From: Apostichopus parvimensis
Lineage: Eukaryota > Echinodermata > Holothuroidea > Aspidochirotida > Stichopodidae
Assembly (NCBI GenBank): GCA_000934455.1
Contig: KN882959.1
Span: 112,458-145,926, forward strand
Length of the DNA: 33,469 bases
Direction: 5' to 3'
Below are positions 33,113-33,469 of this stretch, piece by piece (positions within the stretch are counted from its first letter, which is position 1; every line of letters begins with the position of its first letter). A program made the translations under genes and the position numbers. The notes beneath the pieces are model-generated. The model was not told the origin of the DNA. It saw only the letters and a program-made list of their open reading frames with translations, and ran no database searches.

Positions 33113-33469
33113 GCATAAGGACGTACTAACTGACTAAGAAGCATCGCTTGATGAACCGAAATGTGTTGAAAGACTCCTTGCTCAACTCATGTCAATGCAT
33201 ATCACAATGTTCTAATAAAAGTTTGAACATCAAAGATCTGTTTCTGAAGCAGGTGGATATATATCTCAAAATGTATATACTTATACTATGTAAGACATAT
33301 TGGCCATTTTAGCATGTCTAGTCGTTGACTTTAATATAGCGACGAATTTAAAAGAGCAATGACTAAAGTTTGTTAATGTTGAAATTTGAATTAATTATTT
33401 TATAATTTTAATGATTTTCACTTATGCCCATGTAGCTTTCATTGATTAAAATAATATGCTCAATATCAT
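33113..33469. other. No gene recognised
   Basis: AT-rich sequence to the right edge, with no ORF or repeat of note. Confidence 0.5.

Overview
The window is eukaryotic and AT-rich. It has introns with GT/AG borders, long microsatellites, a CR1/L2-type non-LTR retrotransposon, other decayed mobile DNA and a 411-base assembly gap. Gene style and repeat content suggest a marine invertebrate deuterostome, most likely an echinoderm such as a sea cucumber. That assignment is inference; no database was searched.

The main gene is on the minus strand and runs from about 26.8 kb down past the left edge. I assembled eight exons from splice borders and reading phase: three Ig-domain exons (26515-26826, 14898-15218, 10972-11229), a Thr/Pro/Gln-rich stalk exon (4565-4615), a transmembrane exon (3683-3784), and three exons of a tyrosine-kinase-like N-lobe (1508-1687, 1118-1225, 626-828). 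Seven of the eight are phase 1 at both ends; the last starts in phase 1 and ends in phase 0. The joined junctions read like ordinary Ig receptor sequence (for example LNVRYAPMC across the Ig2/Ig3 splice). The model covers about 511 codons of a receptor-tyrosine-kinase-like protein. The signal peptide and the catalytic half of the kinase are outside the window or not found. The N-lobe has Arg where the ATP-anchoring beta-3 Lys is expected and a degenerate glycine loop, so it may be a pseudokinase.

The introns show repeated exon duplication and decay. A second copy of the Ig2 exon start lies at 17343-17587. It is nearly identical to the parent except for a 16-base patch in which six consecutive residues all differ. 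Two related, frame-broken stalk-exon-like copies lie at about 7.0 and 8.3 kb, next to large GAT and GAGGAT repeats.

Mobile DNA includes a decayed hAT-like transposase at 16486-17240, between the two Ig2 copies, and a 5'-truncated CR1/L2-like element at 28581-31143 with two in-frame stops. There is also a short reverse-transcriptase relic at 20367-20490, a foldback element at 9002-9485 whose arms carry a hammerhead-like hairpin motif, and a possible tRNA-derived SINE near 2.6 kb. The rest is intronic or intergenic sequence with simple repeats, a 191-bp tandem duplication, a CpG-richer island near 31.5 kb and a degenerate telomere-like G-rich patch near 33.07 kb.
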